Source: Lysobacter enzymogenes (GTDB lineage Bacteria > Pseudomonadota > Gammaproteobacteria > Xanthomonadales > Xanthomonadaceae). Taken from it: DNA of 64,000 nt. The position numbers and the translations under genes were made by a program. Each line of letters begins with the position of its first letter. The first letter of the stretch is position 1. Of the stretch, positions 32,383-40,342 are shown in pieces. Below the pieces are notes generated by a model that worked only from the letters and a program-made list of their open reading frames with translations, had not been told where the DNA came from and searched no databases. The stretch is from contig NZ_CP067396.1 in assembly GCF_023617245.1 (NCBI RefSeq), positions 992,001-1,056,000 on the forward strand, read 5' to 3'.

Positions 32383-33528
32383 ATGAGCAAGCAACGCAAT
32401 CGCGCGCTGAGCGCGCAGGAACTCGACCGCTTCGGCGAAGAACTCGACGCGCTGCGCGCGCGCACCCTGGCCCAGGTGGGCAAGGTCGACGCCGACTACA
32501 TCCGCCGCGTGGTCGCCGCGGTGCGCTGGACCGGCCTGGCCGGTCGCGCGCTGCTGTACGTCGGCGCGATCGGCGGCGCGTTCGTGTCGTGGCTGCTGTG
32601 GCCGGCCTGCGTGCTCGGCGCGTTGCTGCTGGCCGCGTCGAAGATCATGGAGAACATGGAAGTCGGCCACAACGTGATGCACGGCCAGTACGACTGGATG
32701 CGCGATCCGCACCTGGACGGCCGCAGCTACGAGTGGGACATCGTCGCCACCGGCGACAACTGGCGCAAGACGCACAACTACCAGCACCACACCTGGACCA
32801 ACGTGCGCGGCATGGACGACGACATCGGCTACGGCCTGCTGCGGATCTTCCCGGAGCAGCGCTGGCGCCCGTTCTACCTGCTGCAGCCGCCGATCGCGGT
32901 GGTGTTCGCGCTGCTGTTCCAGTGGGGCGTGGCGATCCAGGAACTGCGCGTGGGCCGCTGGCTCGCCGGCAAGACCACGCACCGGGCGATGTGGCGCAAG
33001 TTCGTCCCGGTCGGGCGCAAGATGGGCAAGCAGTTGTTCAAGGACTACGTGCTGTTCCCACTGCTGGCCGGCCCGTTCTTCCTGCCGGTGCTGCTCGGCA
33101 ACCTGGTCGCCAACGGCATCCGCAACGTGTGGACCTACGTGGTGATCTTCTGCGGCCACTTCACCCACGACGTGGAAGTGTTCCCGAAGGAGTCGGTGCG
33201 CAACGAGTCGCGCGGGCATTGGTACCTGCGCCAGCTGCGCGGTTCGGCCAACCTGACCGGCGGCAAGGCCATGAACCTGATGACCGGCAACCTCAGCCAT
33301 CAGATCGAGCACCACTTCTATCCCGACATCCCGGCCTGGCGTTACGCGTCGATGGCGGTGGAAGTGCGCGAGATCTGCGCGCGCTATGGCCAGCACTACG
33401 ACACCGGCTCGCTGCCGCGGCAGTTCGCCGAGGTCAGCTGGCGCATCGTCCGTCACGCCTTCCCGAGCCGTCCGCGCAAGCGCCGGCCGCTGGTGCGGGC
33501 CGAGACCTTGGCTGAAGCGCAGGGCTGA
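32383..33528 (+). CDS. Membrane fatty acid desaturase, DesB/DesA-like
   Basis: 381 aa di-iron integral membrane desaturase that introduces double bonds into acyl chains. Three histidine boxes: HNVMH (96-100), HNYQHH (131-136) and HQIEHH (306-311), with two paired hydrophobic regions (about 54-87 and 164-245). The QIEHH third box is typical of acyl-CoA or acyl-lipid desaturases. It receives electrons from the preceding reductase; expression is probably set by the divergent TetR protein. A terminator lies 110 bp downstream. Confidence 0.93.
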   Translation: MSKQRNRALSAQELDRFGEELDALRARTLAQVGKVDADYIRRVVAAVRWTGLAGRALLYVGAIGGAFVSWLLWPACVLGALLLAASKIMENMEVGHNVMHGQYDWMRDPHLDGRSYEWDIVATGDNWRKTHNYQHHTWTNVRGMDDDIGYGLLRIFPEQRWRPFYLLQPPIAVVFALLFQWGVAIQELRVGRWLAGKTTHRAMWRKFVPVGRKMGKQLFKDYVLFPLLAGPFFLPVLLGNLVANGIRNVWTYVVIFCGHFTHDVEVFPKESVRNESRGHWYLRQLRGSANLTGGKAMNLMTGNLSHQIEHHFYPDIPAWRYASMAVEVREICARYGQHYDTGSLPRQFAEVSWRIVRHAFPSRPRKRRPLVRAETLAEAQG

Positions 33529-33563
33529 GCGCGGAGATGAAGGGCGGGCGAGGAGTGAGTGTG

Positions 33564-33764
33564 GAGGAGTGAGGAGTGAGCGAAAGCGGGTTCGCGCGCT
33601 TTTCGTTCCTTCGCTCGTTTCTCCCCTAACGGTGCGCGAATCCTCCGACGCCTCGCGGTGTCGGGGGATTTTTCGTTTCGGGCGTTGCCGGCGGTGAAAG
33701 GCGAGGAGTGAGCGCAGAGCAGCGAAAAGCGAGCGAACCCGCTTTCGCTCACTCCTCACTCCTC
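33564..33764. repeat. Family D long inverted repeat (GAGTGAG element)
   Basis: Perfect 32-bp arms at 33564-33595 (begins GAGGAGTGAGGAGTGAGCGA) and 33733-33764 (ends CGCTCACTCCTCACTCCTC), 137 bp apart, enclosing an intrinsic terminator. Arms are built from GAGTGAG heptads. A related element lies at 57398-57553. Confidence 0.85.
33641..33673 (+). terminator. Intrinsic terminator after the desaturase operon
   Basis: Stem TCCTCCGAC / GTCGGGGGA (9 bp, one T-G pair), 10-base loop, then TTTTT. It lies inside the family D repeat. Confidence 0.8.
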
Positions 33765-33769
33765 TACGC

Positions 33770-34552
33770 TCACTTCTCGCGTTCCATCCCAACCCCACGC
33801 GAATCCCCGACGCCGTGCGGCGCCGGATCCGCAGCGCGCGCCCCGGGCTCGGGCCGCGACGCCAGCGACTCGGCGATGCCGACTTCGCCTTCGAACCGCC
33901 CCACGCTCGTCGCCGGCCGCTGCTGCTCGATGGCGTGGGCGAAGATCACCGCCGGGTCGGCTTCGAGCTTGTCGAACAGGCGCTGCAGGTTGGGGTAATC
34001 GCGGCGGTCGACCACGTCGTGGTACTTGGTCCAGCGCGCGATGCCGATGAAATAGGCGTCGGCGAGGGTGCGGTGTTCGCCGAGCAGCCACGGCTGGTCG
34101 CCGAGCATGCGTTCGAGTTCTTGATGGGCGTGGATCACCCGCGCGCGGCCGTAGGCAGTCAGCGCGCGCTGGGTCGCTTCGTCCGACTCGTGCTCCAGCA
34201 GCCACCACAGCGACGCGAACGAGTTGAAGAAGGTGGTGTTGAGGAAGGCCAGCATGCGGTTGAGCCGGTCGAATTCGCGCGTGCCCTGGGCGAACGAGAT
34301 GCCGGCGTCGAGCGCGCCGGGCAGGGCGCCGACGTGGTTGAGGATGGCGATGCTCTCGCTGAGGAAGTCGCCGCGCGCGGTCGCCAGCGCCGGGCTCTCG
34401 CGGACCGGATTGATCGCGGCGAAGGCATCGGTCTGCATGTCTTCGGGCATGTTCACCCGCGCCAGACGGTAGGGCTGGCCGGACCATTCCAGCGCGACGA
34501 TGGAGCCGAACGAGCAACCGGAGGGGACGCCGTAGTAGAGGATCGGGGACAT
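33770..34552 (-). CDS. Glutathione S-transferase family protein
   Basis: 260 aa. N-terminal thioredoxin-like domain (SPILYYGVPSGCSFGSIVAL; NPVRESPAL; LSESIAILNHV) and C-terminal helical domain (ERMLGDQPWLLGEHRTLADA). The last about 30 residues are Pro/Ala-rich and run to the edge of the family D repeat; only the stop region borders the repeat, so the C-terminus may have been altered by it. The start ATG at 34552 has no strong ribosome-binding site. Divergent LysR gene 127 bp away, likely its regulator. Confidence 0.88.
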   Translation of the reverse strand: MSPILYYGVPSGCSFGSIVALEWSGQPYRLARVNMPEDMQTDAFAAINPVRESPALATARGDFLSESIAILNHVGALPGALDAGISFAQGTREFDRLNRMLAFLNTTFFNSFASLWWLLEHESDEATQRALTAYGRARVIHAHQELERMLGDQPWLLGEHRTLADAYFIGIARWTKYHDVVDRRDYPNLQRLFDKLEADPAVIFAHAIEQQRPATSVGRFEGEVGIAESLASRPEPGARAADPAPHGVGDSRGVGMEREK

Positions 34553-34650
34553 GCTGGATTCCTTGGGCTGGAGTGGCCGCGGCGTTCGCGGCGGGTGTGG
34601 CCACTGTAGGAATGTGGACTTCGGCCGTGTAGTCGGCGAAAAGTGGACGC

Positions 34651-34672
34651 AAAGTCCATGCATGTGTACTTT
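34651..34672. promoter_or_regulatory. Candidate LysR binding site in the GST/LysR divergon
   Basis: AAAGTCCATGCATGTGTACT followed by TT. An imperfect dyad around the palindrome CATGCATG, only 7 bp before the LysR start codon, suggesting autorepression. A half-like AAGTGGAC lies at 34640-34647. Confidence 0.5.
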
Positions 34673-34679
34673 GCGGGCC

Positions 34680-35567
34680 ATGTTGAACCTAAACGACCTC
34701 GTCCTGTTCGCCACCGCGGTGGAGAGCGGCGGCTTTGCCGCGGCCTCGCGCCGGCTCGGCGTGCCCAAGTCCACGATCAGCAAGCGTGTGGCCGCGCTCG
34801 AGGACGAACTCGGCGCGCGCCTGATCCACCGCACCTCGCGCAGCTTCGTGCTGACCGACACCGGCCGCGATTTCCACGAACACGCGCGCGCCGCGCTGAT
34901 CGAGACCGAAGCGGCCGAGAACGCAGTGCGCCGCTTGACCGCCGAGCCCAGCGGCAAGGTCCGCATCACCTGCGGCGTGCCGACCGCGCAGGACTATCTG
35001 GCGCCGCACCTGCCGGCGCTGGCGCGCGCGTATCCGCGCCTGCAGGTCGAGATCGACGTCAGCGACCGCTTCGTCGACCTGGTCCAGGAGGGTTACGACA
35101 TCGGCGTGCGCAGTCACTTCGCGCCGCTGCCGGATTCGGGACTGATCCAGCGCCAGGCCGCGGTCGAGGCGATCGTGCTGGTGGCGGCGCCGGCCTATCT
35201 GCAGGAACGCGGAACGCCGCAGTCGGCGCAGGAGCTGGCCGGCCACGACGGCTTGTTGACCGGGCCGGGCAACACCGCCTGGACCTTGCGCGAGGACGGC
35301 GGCGGCAGCGTGGTTGCGACGCCGCGCGCGCGCATGGTCGCCAACGAAGGCCGGGTGCTCGCGGCGGCGGCGGTCGCGGGGCTCGGCATCGCGGTCCTGC
35401 CCGAGCGCTTGTGCGCGGCCGAACTCGGCGATGGGCGCCTGCTGCGGGTGCTGCCGGGCTGGAACGCGGGCACGGTGACGACGAGCCTGTTGATGCCGCA
35501 TCGGCGCGGGCAGTTGCCGGGCGTGCGCGCGACGGTCGAGTTCCTGGTCGAGTGCCTGTCGCGGTGA
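34680..35567 (+). CDS. LysR family transcriptional regulator
   Basis: 295 aa. HTH: NLNDLVLFATAVESGGFAAA, then LGVPKSTISKRVAALEDELG (residues about 2-60); CrgA/DsdC-type effector domain (about 90-290) with FVDLVQEGYDIGVRSHF typical of the AaeR/CrgA subgroup. ATG 34680 is preferred over an upstream ATG because the HTH starts right after it. Divergent from the GST gene, which it probably controls. Confidence 0.9.
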   Translation: MLNLNDLVLFATAVESGGFAAASRRLGVPKSTISKRVAALEDELGARLIHRTSRSFVLTDTGRDFHEHARAALIETEAAENAVRRLTAEPSGKVRITCGVPTAQDYLAPHLPALARAYPRLQVEIDVSDRFVDLVQEGYDIGVRSHFAPLPDSGLIQRQAAVEAIVLVAAPAYLQERGTPQSAQELAGHDGLLTGPGNTAWTLREDGGGSVVATPRARMVANEGRVLAAAAVAGLGIAVLPERLCAAELGDGRLLRVLPGWNAGTVTTSLLMPHRRGQLPGVRATVEFLVECLSR

Positions 35568-35624
35568 TGGTGGGGCGGCTTTAGCCGCGATGTTTTTCTT
35601 TGCGGTGCTGCGCAGCGATCCGGG

Positions 35625-35695
35625 ACAAAAGCATCGGGCCTGAAGGCCCTCCCACAACGGTTCTGTGGGAGGGCCTTCAGGCCCGATGCTTTTGT
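35625..35695. repeat. Family A repeat, perfect 32-bp palindrome
   Basis: Arms 35625-35656 and 35664-35695 pair without a mismatch around a 7-nt loop (ACGGTTC). The left arm begins ACAAAAGCATCGGGCCTGAA. This is the tightest family A hairpin in the window; it lacks the long spacer seen in the others and lies between convergent genes, where it could terminate both. Confidence 0.9.
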
Positions 35696-35724
35696 CTCAG
35701 CTCGCCGCGCCGCATCGCTTCACT

Positions 35725-36210
35725 TCACTCGTCCCCCTCCTCCGCCACCGCGATCGCCAGCCCGCGCTTGACCAGGCTCAGCGCGACATTGGTGGTGAAG
35801 CGCCGCACGTTCGGATTCTCCGCCACCAGCCGCAGCATCAGCGCGTCGAAGGCCTCGGTGTCGGGCGTGGCGACCACCAGCACGAAGTCGGCCTCGCCGG
35901 TGACGTAGAACGCCTGCTGCACCTGCGCGCACTCGGCCAGCCAGCGGCGCAGTTGCGCCAGCAGTTCCGGCCGCTCGCGCTCGACCTGCAGCGAGACCAG
36001 GAAGAACGTCGGCTTGCCGACCTGCCTTGGATCGAGCACCGCCGCGTGGCGCTGGATCACCCCGGCCTCGCGCAGCCGCCGCAGCCGGCGCTGGATCGCC
36101 GAAGGCGACAGCGCCACCTGTTCGGCCAGGCGCTCGGCGGTCTGGTCGGCGTCGTCCTGCACCAGGTTGAGCAGTCGGCGGTCGAAGCGGTCGAGTTTCA
36201 TGGCCGCCAT
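35725..36210 (-). CDS. Lrp/AsnC family transcriptional regulator
   Basis: 161 aa from ATG 36210; ATG 36201 is equally possible. HTH (LDRFDRRLLNLVQDDADQTA, then VALSPSAIQRRLRRLREAGV, about 5-52) and RAM/AsnC ligand domain (about 65-150, with VTGEADFVLVVATPD). The family senses amino acids and similar small effectors and binds as octamers. Divergent from the GST-like gene at 36350, 139 bp away, a plausible target. Confidence 0.9.
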   Translation of the reverse strand: MAAMKLDRFDRRLLNLVQDDADQTAERLAEQVALSPSAIQRRLRRLREAGVIQRHAAVLDPRQVGKPTFFLVSLQVERERPELLAQLRRWLAECAQVQQAFYVTGEADFVLVVATPDTEAFDALMLRLVAENPNVRRFTTNVALSLVKRGLAIAVAEEGDE

Positions 36211-36349
36211 CTTAGGGCCGCCGTCCCCGCTGCGGCGCGACGCGCGGACCCGGATCGGCGCCGGAAAACCGCGCGCGGGCGGCAGCGGACGCGGCGCAAA
36301 CGCGCGGCCGCGCCGTTAGCCTGATGCGCCCGCCATCATCGGAGGCGCC

Positions 36350-36967
36350 ATGCGCCTGCTGTACCAGACCCACTCGCCGTTCGCCCGCAAGGCCCTGGTG
36401 TTCGCCCTGGAAGCCGGCCTGGGCGAGCGCATCGAGGTCGTCCACCATGAGACCAGCCCGACCCTGCGCAATGAGGCGGTGTATGCGCAGAACCCGCTCG
36501 GCAAGGTACCGGTGCTGTTGCGGCCGGGGCTGGCGCCGATCTTCGACTCCGACGTGATCTGCGCCTACCTGGACACGCTGCACGCCGGCGCGCCGTTGAT
36601 TCCCGCCGACGGCGAAGCGCGCTGGCATGCGCTGCGCTTGCAGGCGGTGGCGCAGGGGCTGGCCGATGCCGGGATCAAGGTGCGCTGGGAAACCGTGCGC
36701 CGGCCCGAGGCGTTGCGTTACGAAGTCTTGCGCGAGGGCTACACGCAGAAGCTGGTGGAAAGCTACGACTGGCTGGAGCGCGAACTCGATATCGATTCGC
36801 CTTTGCATGTCGGCCATATCGCCGTGGCCACCGCGTTGAGTTGGCTGGAATTCCGCGAACTGCCCGGCTTCCGCATCGGCCGGCCGCGGCTGGCGGCGTG
36901 GCAGGACGCGTTCGAGCGGCGCGCGTCGATGCGGGCGACGCCGTTGTCGGGGCAGACGCACGACTGA
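36350..36967 (+). CDS. Glutathione S-transferase family protein
   Basis: 205 aa. GST-N: MRLLYQTHSPFARKALVFAL, then NPLGKVPVLL and IFDSDVICAYLD. GST-C is compact, with HVGHIAVATALSWLEFRELP. The ATG at 36350 follows GGAGG at 4-8 nt. Short relative to most GSTs, like the bacterial YibF-type branch. Third GST in the window; each sits beside a different regulator class (ArsR, LysR, Lrp). Confidence 0.9.
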   Translation: MRLLYQTHSPFARKALVFALEAGLGERIEVVHHETSPTLRNEAVYAQNPLGKVPVLLRPGLAPIFDSDVICAYLDTLHAGAPLIPADGEARWHALRLQAVAQGLADAGIKVRWETVRRPEALRYEVLREGYTQKLVESYDWLERELDIDSPLHVGHIAVATALSWLEFRELPGFRIGRPRLAAWQDAFERRASMRATPLSGQTHD

Positions 36968-36996
36968 GCGATGCAGACACCCTGGTTTCAGATCCA

Positions 36997-37575
36997 GTAG
37001 GAGGGCCTTCAGGCCCGATGCCTTCCGATCCGATGCGGCGCAGCGACCTGAGCCAAAAGCGTCGGGGCTGAAGCCCCTCCCACCAGAGCGAGCCGTCGCA
37101 TCGAAAGTTTTTGTGGGAGGGCCTTCAGGCCCGACGCTTTCCGATCCGACGCAACGCAGCGACCTGAGCCAAAAGCGTCGGGGCTGAAGCCCCTCCCACC
37201 AGAGCGAGCCGTCGCATCGAAAGTTTTTGTGGGAGGGCCTTCAGGCCCGATGCTTTCCGATCCAGCGCGACGCAGCGACCTGAGCCGAAAGCATCGGGGC
37301 TCAATCCCCTCCCACCAGAGCGAGCCGTCGCATGGAATGCTTTTGTGGGAGGGCCTTCAGGCCCGATGCCTTTCGATCCCACGCGACGAAGCGACCTGAC
37401 CCGGGAGCGTCGGGGCTGAAGCCCCTCCCACAAGAGCAGCCTTGCTCGCAAATGCAAGCCGTCGCGTCAGTTGTGTCGAATGCTTTTGTGGGAGGGCCTT
37501 CAGGCCCGACGCTTTCCGATCCGAGGCGACGAAGCGACCCGAGCCAGGAGCATCGGAGCCGAAGCCCCCTCCCAC
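36997..37575. repeat. Tandem cluster of five family A repeats, 116-bp period
   Basis: Left halves start at 36997, 37113, 37229, 37345 and 37488. The first four intervals begin with an exact 116-bp period; the last is 143 bp. Left halves are GGGCCT types, right halves GGGGCTGAAGCCCCTCCCAC types. Spacers (CAGAGCGAGCCGTCGCATCG) are also repeated, so whole units were duplicated. It fills the 636-bp gap between the GST and sterol-desaturase genes; no gene lies there. Confidence 0.9.
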
Positions 37576-37603
37576 CAAAGCGACCCATGCGCCAAAGCCC
37601 CGG

Positions 37604-38449
37604 CTACTCGCGCACCCGCTCCAGATGCGCCAGCGAGCGCTCCGGCGGCCCGAACAGCTGCCCCAGCGCGCCGCGCAGTCCGCGCGCGCGCCAGGCGTCG
37701 GCGAACATCGCGATCCATTCGTGGAAGGTCAGCCGGATCGGGTTGTGGCTGCGGATCTGGCCGACGATGCCGTACTCGCACGGCGTGGCGGCGTCCTCTT
37801 CGACATAGGTGCCGAACAGTTTGTCCCAGACGATCAGCACGCCGGCGTAGTTGCGGTCGATGTATCGCGGGTTGCGCGCGTGGTGGACGCGATGGTGCGA
37901 GGGCGTGTTGAACACCTTCTCCAGCCAGCCGAGCTTGCCCACCGCTTCGGTGTGGACGAAGAACTGGAAGGCGAGGTTGATCGCCACCACCGCGACGATG
38001 TGCTTGGGCTCGAAGCCGATCCACGCCAGCGGCAGCCAGAACACCCACATGCCCGAGATCGGGTAGGTCAGGCTCTGGCGGAACGCGGTCGACAGGTTCA
38101 GCCGTTCCGAAGAGTGGTGGGTGACGTGCGAAGCCCACAGCCAGCGGACGCGGTGGCTGGCGCGGTGGAACCAGTAGTAGAAGAAATCCTGCGCCACGAA
38201 CAGCGCGGCGATGGTCCACACCGAGGCCGGCAGGTCGAACAGGCGGTGGGCGTAGACCGCGTAGTACAGGCCGATCACCAGCAGCCAGGCGATCGCGTCG
38301 CTGGCCTGGTGCATCAGCGCCAGCGCCGCGTTCGACAAGGTGTCGCGCAGGCTGTACTGGCCGGGGCGGCGTTTGCGCCAGTACCACGCTTCCAGCGCGA
38401 TCAGGGCCAGGAACACCGGCGCCAGCGCCAGCAGGATCCACTCTTCCAT
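37604..38449 (-). CDS. Sterol desaturase/fatty acid hydroxylase family protein
   Basis: 281 aa integral membrane di-iron oxygenase. About four to five transmembrane helices, with the histidine clusters WFHRASHR, HVTHHSSERLN and SHHRVHHARN. This is the ERG3/FA_hydroxylase superfamily; bacterial members hydroxylate or desaturate lipids. ATG 38449 overlaps the stop codon of the upstream SRPBCC gene (ATGA), so the two are translated together. Confidence 0.9.
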   Translation of the reverse strand: MEEWILLALAPVFLALIALEAWYWRKRRPGQYSLRDTLSNAALALMHQASDAIAWLLVIGLYYAVYAHRLFDLPASVWTIAALFVAQDFFYYWFHRASHRVRWLWASHVTHHSSERLNLSTAFRQSLTYPISGMWVFWLPLAWIGFEPKHIVAVVAINLAFQFFVHTEAVGKLGWLEKVFNTPSHHRVHHARNPRYIDRNYAGVLIVWDKLFGTYVEEDAATPCEYGIVGQIRSHNPIRLTFHEWIAMFADAWRARGLRGALGQLFGPPERSLAHLERVRE

Positions 38450-38946
38450 CAGCGCCGCTCCTCGCGCCAGGCGCCTTCCAGCGCCTGGGCCATGCGTTCC
38501 AGGCAGCGCCGCATCGCCGCGCGCATGCAGCCGCGCAGCAGCGGCGCGGCCAGCGGCCAGGCCAGCGGCGAGGTCAGTTCGAAGTCGTAGCGCCAGGCGA
38601 CGCGGGTGGCGTTGCCGCCTTCGCTGCGGTCGGCGGCGAACTCCCAGCGCGCATGGCCCGCGCGCGCCAGCCACGCCAGCGGCGGCCGCAGCCCGTCGAG
38701 GGTGTAGGCGTGCAGGTGCGGCGGCTCCAGTGCGGTGATGCGCTCCATCAGCCGCGAGCCGTCGCTGCTTTCCAGCGAACGCAGCGCGCCGACCGCGGGC
38801 GGCGCCAGCGCGGTGATGCGCACGAGCGCCGGGATCGGGCCGTAGCCGGGGAACAGGGCGGGGAAGCGGTCGCTGTCCAGCGCCAACGCGAACACCGCCT
38901 CGGGCGGCGCGTCGATGCGGCGTTCGGCGGTCAGGGACAGGCGCAT
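38449..38946 (-). CDS. SRPBCC family protein, coupled to the sterol desaturase gene
   Basis: 165 aa START/polyketide-cyclase-like fold: LSLTAERRIDAPPEAVFALA at the start, VAWRYDFELTSPLAWPLAAP near the end and a long C-terminal helix (CLERMAQALEGAWREE). It probably binds a hydrophobic ligand, possibly the lipid substrate or product of its partner enzyme; this is context-based. The start ATG 38946 is the only good candidate. Confidence 0.85.
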   Translation of the reverse strand: MRLSLTAERRIDAPPEAVFALALDSDRFPALFPGYGPIPALVRITALAPPAVGALRSLESSDGSRLMERITALEPPHLHAYTLDGLRPPLAWLARAGHARWEFAADRSEGGNATRVAWRYDFELTSPLAWPLAAPLLRGCMRAAMRRCLERMAQALEGAWREERR

Positions 38947-39058
38947 GGGGCGAGTCTAGGAGCGGGTCGGGAGGCTGTCCACACGCCGGCGTACGTTCTG
39001 CGCCGCAGGCATACTTCCGCCGGCGAAGCCCGCATCGTTCCGGGCGCGATCCCTGTCC

Positions 39059-39490
39059 ATGCTCCCGCCCGAGTACGCCGAGTTTTTCGATCCGATGCAG
39101 TTCAACGTCTGGGTCAAGATCGACCCGGCCAAGGTCGTGGGCGCCTCGGCCTGGTACGCGCAGCGCAGCGAGCACGCCGGGGGCAAGAGCGTGGCGGCGC
39201 GCTATCTGGACTGCCGCGACGCGGCCAGGCGCGGCGAGTACGTCAGCCTGGAATGGATCTTGCACCTGCGCCAGCTGCCCGACGCGCTCGACAGCGTGCC
39301 GGACTTCGCGGTGCCCGGCTCGGCCATCGTCAGCGACGAGCCGATCGTTCCGGACGCGCAGACCCCGTTCTGCGAAACCCACGGCATCCTGTTCACTGCG
39401 CGCCTGGGTTGCTCGGTCTGCAAGGATCCGGTCTGGCACAAGATGCCGCCGGGCCTGCGCGAGCGCCTGCATCGCGGCGAGTTTCCCTGA
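39059..39490 (+). CDS. Hypothetical protein with a C-terminal Cys/His cluster
   Basis: 143 aa, cytoplasmic. Not recognised. The C-terminal part contains FCETHGILFTARLGCSVCKD, a CxxH...CxxC arrangement that could bind zinc like a small ribbon. The N-terminus (EYAEFFDPMQFNVWVKIDPA) is ordinary. Weak ribosome-binding signal. It is convergent with the sirtuin gene. Confidence 0.68.
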   Translation: MLPPEYAEFFDPMQFNVWVKIDPAKVVGASAWYAQRSEHAGGKSVAARYLDCRDAARRGEYVSLEWILHLRQLPDALDSVPDFAVPGSAIVSDEPIVPDAQTPFCETHGILFTARLGCSVCKDPVWHKMPPGLRERLHRGEFP

Positions 39491-39503
39491 CGCCGCTCCG
39501 GCT

Positions 39504-40190
39504 TCAGGCCTGCGCGAGCCACGCTTCGACCAACGGCGGCACCTTCTCGACCGCGGTCCCGCGCAGGAAGCGGTAGTGATCCGGAATCTCCTGCTGCTCC
39601 GGCGAGACGAACACGCGCTCGGCCCGGTCCCGCGCGTGATCGACCAGCCCGGCCGCCGGCCACACCGTCAGCGAGGTGCCGATCGCCAGCACCTTGTCGG
39701 CTTGGGCGAAATGCCGCGCCGATTCGCGCAGATGGCGCACGTTCTCGCCGAACCAGACCACGTCCGGGCGCAACTGGCTGCCCAGTTCGCACAGGTCGCC
39801 GATTTCGATCAGCGCGCCGGTCATCGGGTAGACGCGCGATTGGTCGGCGCTGCTGCGCGCCTTGAGGATCTCGCCGTGCACGTGCAGCACCTGGCTGGAG
39901 CCGGCGCGCTCGTGCAGGTCGTCGATGTTCTGGGTGATCACCACGACGTCGTACTTCTCTTCCAGCCGGGCGATGGCCGCGTGCGCGGCATTGGGCTGCG
40001 CGGCCAGCACGCCGAGCCGGCGCTCGTTGTAGAAGCGCAGCACCGTGGCCGGGTCGCGCCGCCAGCCCTCGGGCGAGGCCACGTCCTCGAGCCGGTGCTC
40101 GTGCCACAGGCCGCCCATGTCGCGGAAGGTCTTGAGCCCGCTTTCGGCGCTGACGCCGGCGCCGGTGAACACTACGATCTTGGGTTTCAT
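39504..40190 (-). CDS. NAD-dependent protein deacylase, sirtuin (SIR2) family
   Basis: 228 aa. Rossmann motif GAGVSAESG (10-18), TQNIDDLHERAG with QNID (87-90), and catalytic His105 in HVHGE. The four zinc cysteines of classical CobB are absent, as in the zinc-less sirtuin subgroup. Removes acyl groups from lysines, consuming NAD. ATG 40190 is preferred; AGGGA lies about 11 nt upstream, and upstream in-frame sequence overlaps a terminator-like hairpin. A possible attenuator stands in its leader. Confidence 0.9.
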   Translation of the reverse strand: MKPKIVVFTGAGVSAESGLKTFRDMGGLWHEHRLEDVASPEGWRRDPATVLRFYNERRLGVLAAQPNAAHAAIARLEEKYDVVVITQNIDDLHERAGSSQVLHVHGEILKARSSADQSRVYPMTGALIEIGDLCELGSQLRPDVVWFGENVRHLRESARHFAQADKVLAIGTSLTVWPAAGLVDHARDRAERVFVSPEQQEIPDHYRFLRGTAVEKVPPLVEAWLAQA

Positions 40191-40212
40191 CCGATGGCCG
40201 TCCCTGCAAGCG

Positions 40213-40238
40213 AAAAACGCGCCCGTGCGGGCGCGTTT
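40213..40238 (-). terminator. Terminator-like hairpin in the sirtuin leader
   Basis: Perfect 10-bp stem AAACGCGCCC / GGGCGCGTTT with a 4-base loop, followed on the minus strand by a T run (complement of 40213-40217). It lies 23 bp before the sirtuin start codon, so in that direction it could act as an attenuator; no gene ends here that it could otherwise terminate. Confidence 0.65.
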
Positions 40239-40342
40239 CAACCATAGCGCGGCGCGGCGCATCTGCCCATGCCGCCGGTCCGCGATCGATGGCCGGCGCG
40301 CGAAGCGATGCCTATGATCGAACCGGACCGCAGGAGAGCCGC

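Noticed and set aside
36997..37575. CRISPR array
   Set aside because: The 116-bp period, palindromic units and repeated spacers do not fit CRISPR; no cas gene is present.
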